Positions 5,052 to 5,168 of a stretch of 5,168 bases of DNA are shown piece after piece. Position numbers and translations under genes: made by a program. Every line of letters begins with the position of its first letter. Position 1 is the first letter of the stretch. The DNA comes from Thermodesulfobacteriota bacterium (GTDB lineage Bacteria; Desulfobacterota; SM23-61), in NCBI GenBank assembly GCA_030018715.1, contig JASEHN010000254.1, positions 1-5,168 of the forward strand, written 5' to 3'. Below the pieces are notes generated by a model. It was not told where the DNA came from, ran no database searches, and worked only from the letters and a program-made list of their open reading frames with translations.

Positions 5052-5168
5052 CTTTCATCTTTATTGCAAGGCTTCATGGTTTTATTTGGGGTCATTTATT
5101 TGGGGTCAGGCTTAACTAATTAGTTTCTATCCGGAAACCCCTGTTTTTAGGGGAGAGGATGTTCGATC
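5052..5168. other. Right-edge noncoding sequence after the ATPase remnant
   Basis: AT-rich sequence with the 14-bp tandem duplication and a small hairpin, CCCCT (5138-5142) with AGGGG (5149-5153), without a U-tract. AGGGGAGAGG directly precedes an ATG at 5159-5161, so a plus-strand gene could begin at the very edge, but only three codons are visible. Confidence 0.35.
5081..5108 (+). repeat. Perfect 14-bp tandem duplication with GGGGTCA
   Basis: TTTATTTGGGGTCA occurs twice back to back (5081-5094 and 5095-5108), followed by GGCTTAAC. The core TTTGGGGTCAGG resembles sequences I recall near REP-associated IS200-like transposase (TnpA_REP/RAYT) genes in Desulfobacterota. No such transposase is seen inside the window, though one could start beyond the right edge. 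The duplication is seen directly; the link to mobile DNA is inference. Confidence 0.5.

Noticed and set aside
5138..5161. CCCCT/AGGGG hairpin followed by a possible gene start (ATG at 5159)
   Set aside because: The stem is only 5 bp without a U-tract, and just three codons are visible before the edge, so neither a terminator nor a gene can be supported.

Overview
The window (5,168 bases, mid-range GC) looks like chromosomal DNA of an anaerobic, probably sulfate-reducing or syntrophic bacterium of the Desulfobacterota (old Deltaproteobacteria). This rests on an hdrCB-type heterodisulfide reductase pair, on GCGGAAT-rich and ACAGAG-rich intergenic repeats that I recall from such genomes, and on the general style of the genes. 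It is an inference, because no rRNA or other phylogenetic marker is present.

Layout. All four intact genes lie on the minus strand, so they are read from right to left. From the right: a decayed plus-strand remnant of a DUF4143-type ATPase gene (about 4836-5051) and a short tandem repeat fill the right edge. Next come a short-chain dehydrogenase/reductase (3918-4670) with a strong Shine-Dalgarno, and a 314-base gap with a strong hairpin. That hairpin has its U-tract on the plus strand and sits just behind a plus-strand promoter-like pair, so it may bound a tiny RNA. The gap also carries a good sigma70-type promoter for the gene to its left. That gene is a 620-residue membrane sensor histidine kinase (1741-3603, TTG start) with six predicted membrane segments, a GAF domain and a complete kinase core. 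A 251-base gap then holds a degenerate GCGGAAT repeat arranged as a long imperfect inverted repeat. Last come hdrC (926-1489) and hdrB (57-929), overlapping by four bases. A fragment of an ACAGAG repeat follows hdrB, and a relative of it lies upstream of the dehydrogenase.

How the genes may work together. HdrC (two [4Fe-4S] clusters) passes electrons to HdrB (two CCG cysteine motifs, noncubane clusters), which reduces a disulfide or similar acceptor. No hdrA, flavoprotein or hydrogenase partner is in view. The kinase has a GGIESP loop between membrane segments 3 and 4 that resembles the quinone-binding GGxxNPF loop of RegB/PrrB. A redox-sensing kinase beside a redox enzyme is therefore a plausible but unproven pairing. 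No response regulator is visible. The dehydrogenase is probably NADP(H)-dependent with unknown substrate, and nothing ties it to the other genes beyond strand and proximity.

Most notable for follow-up: the candidate ~50-nt plus-strand RNA at 3860-3911, the RegB-like loop in the kinase, the inverted repeat between the kinase and hdrC, and the DUF4143 remnant.
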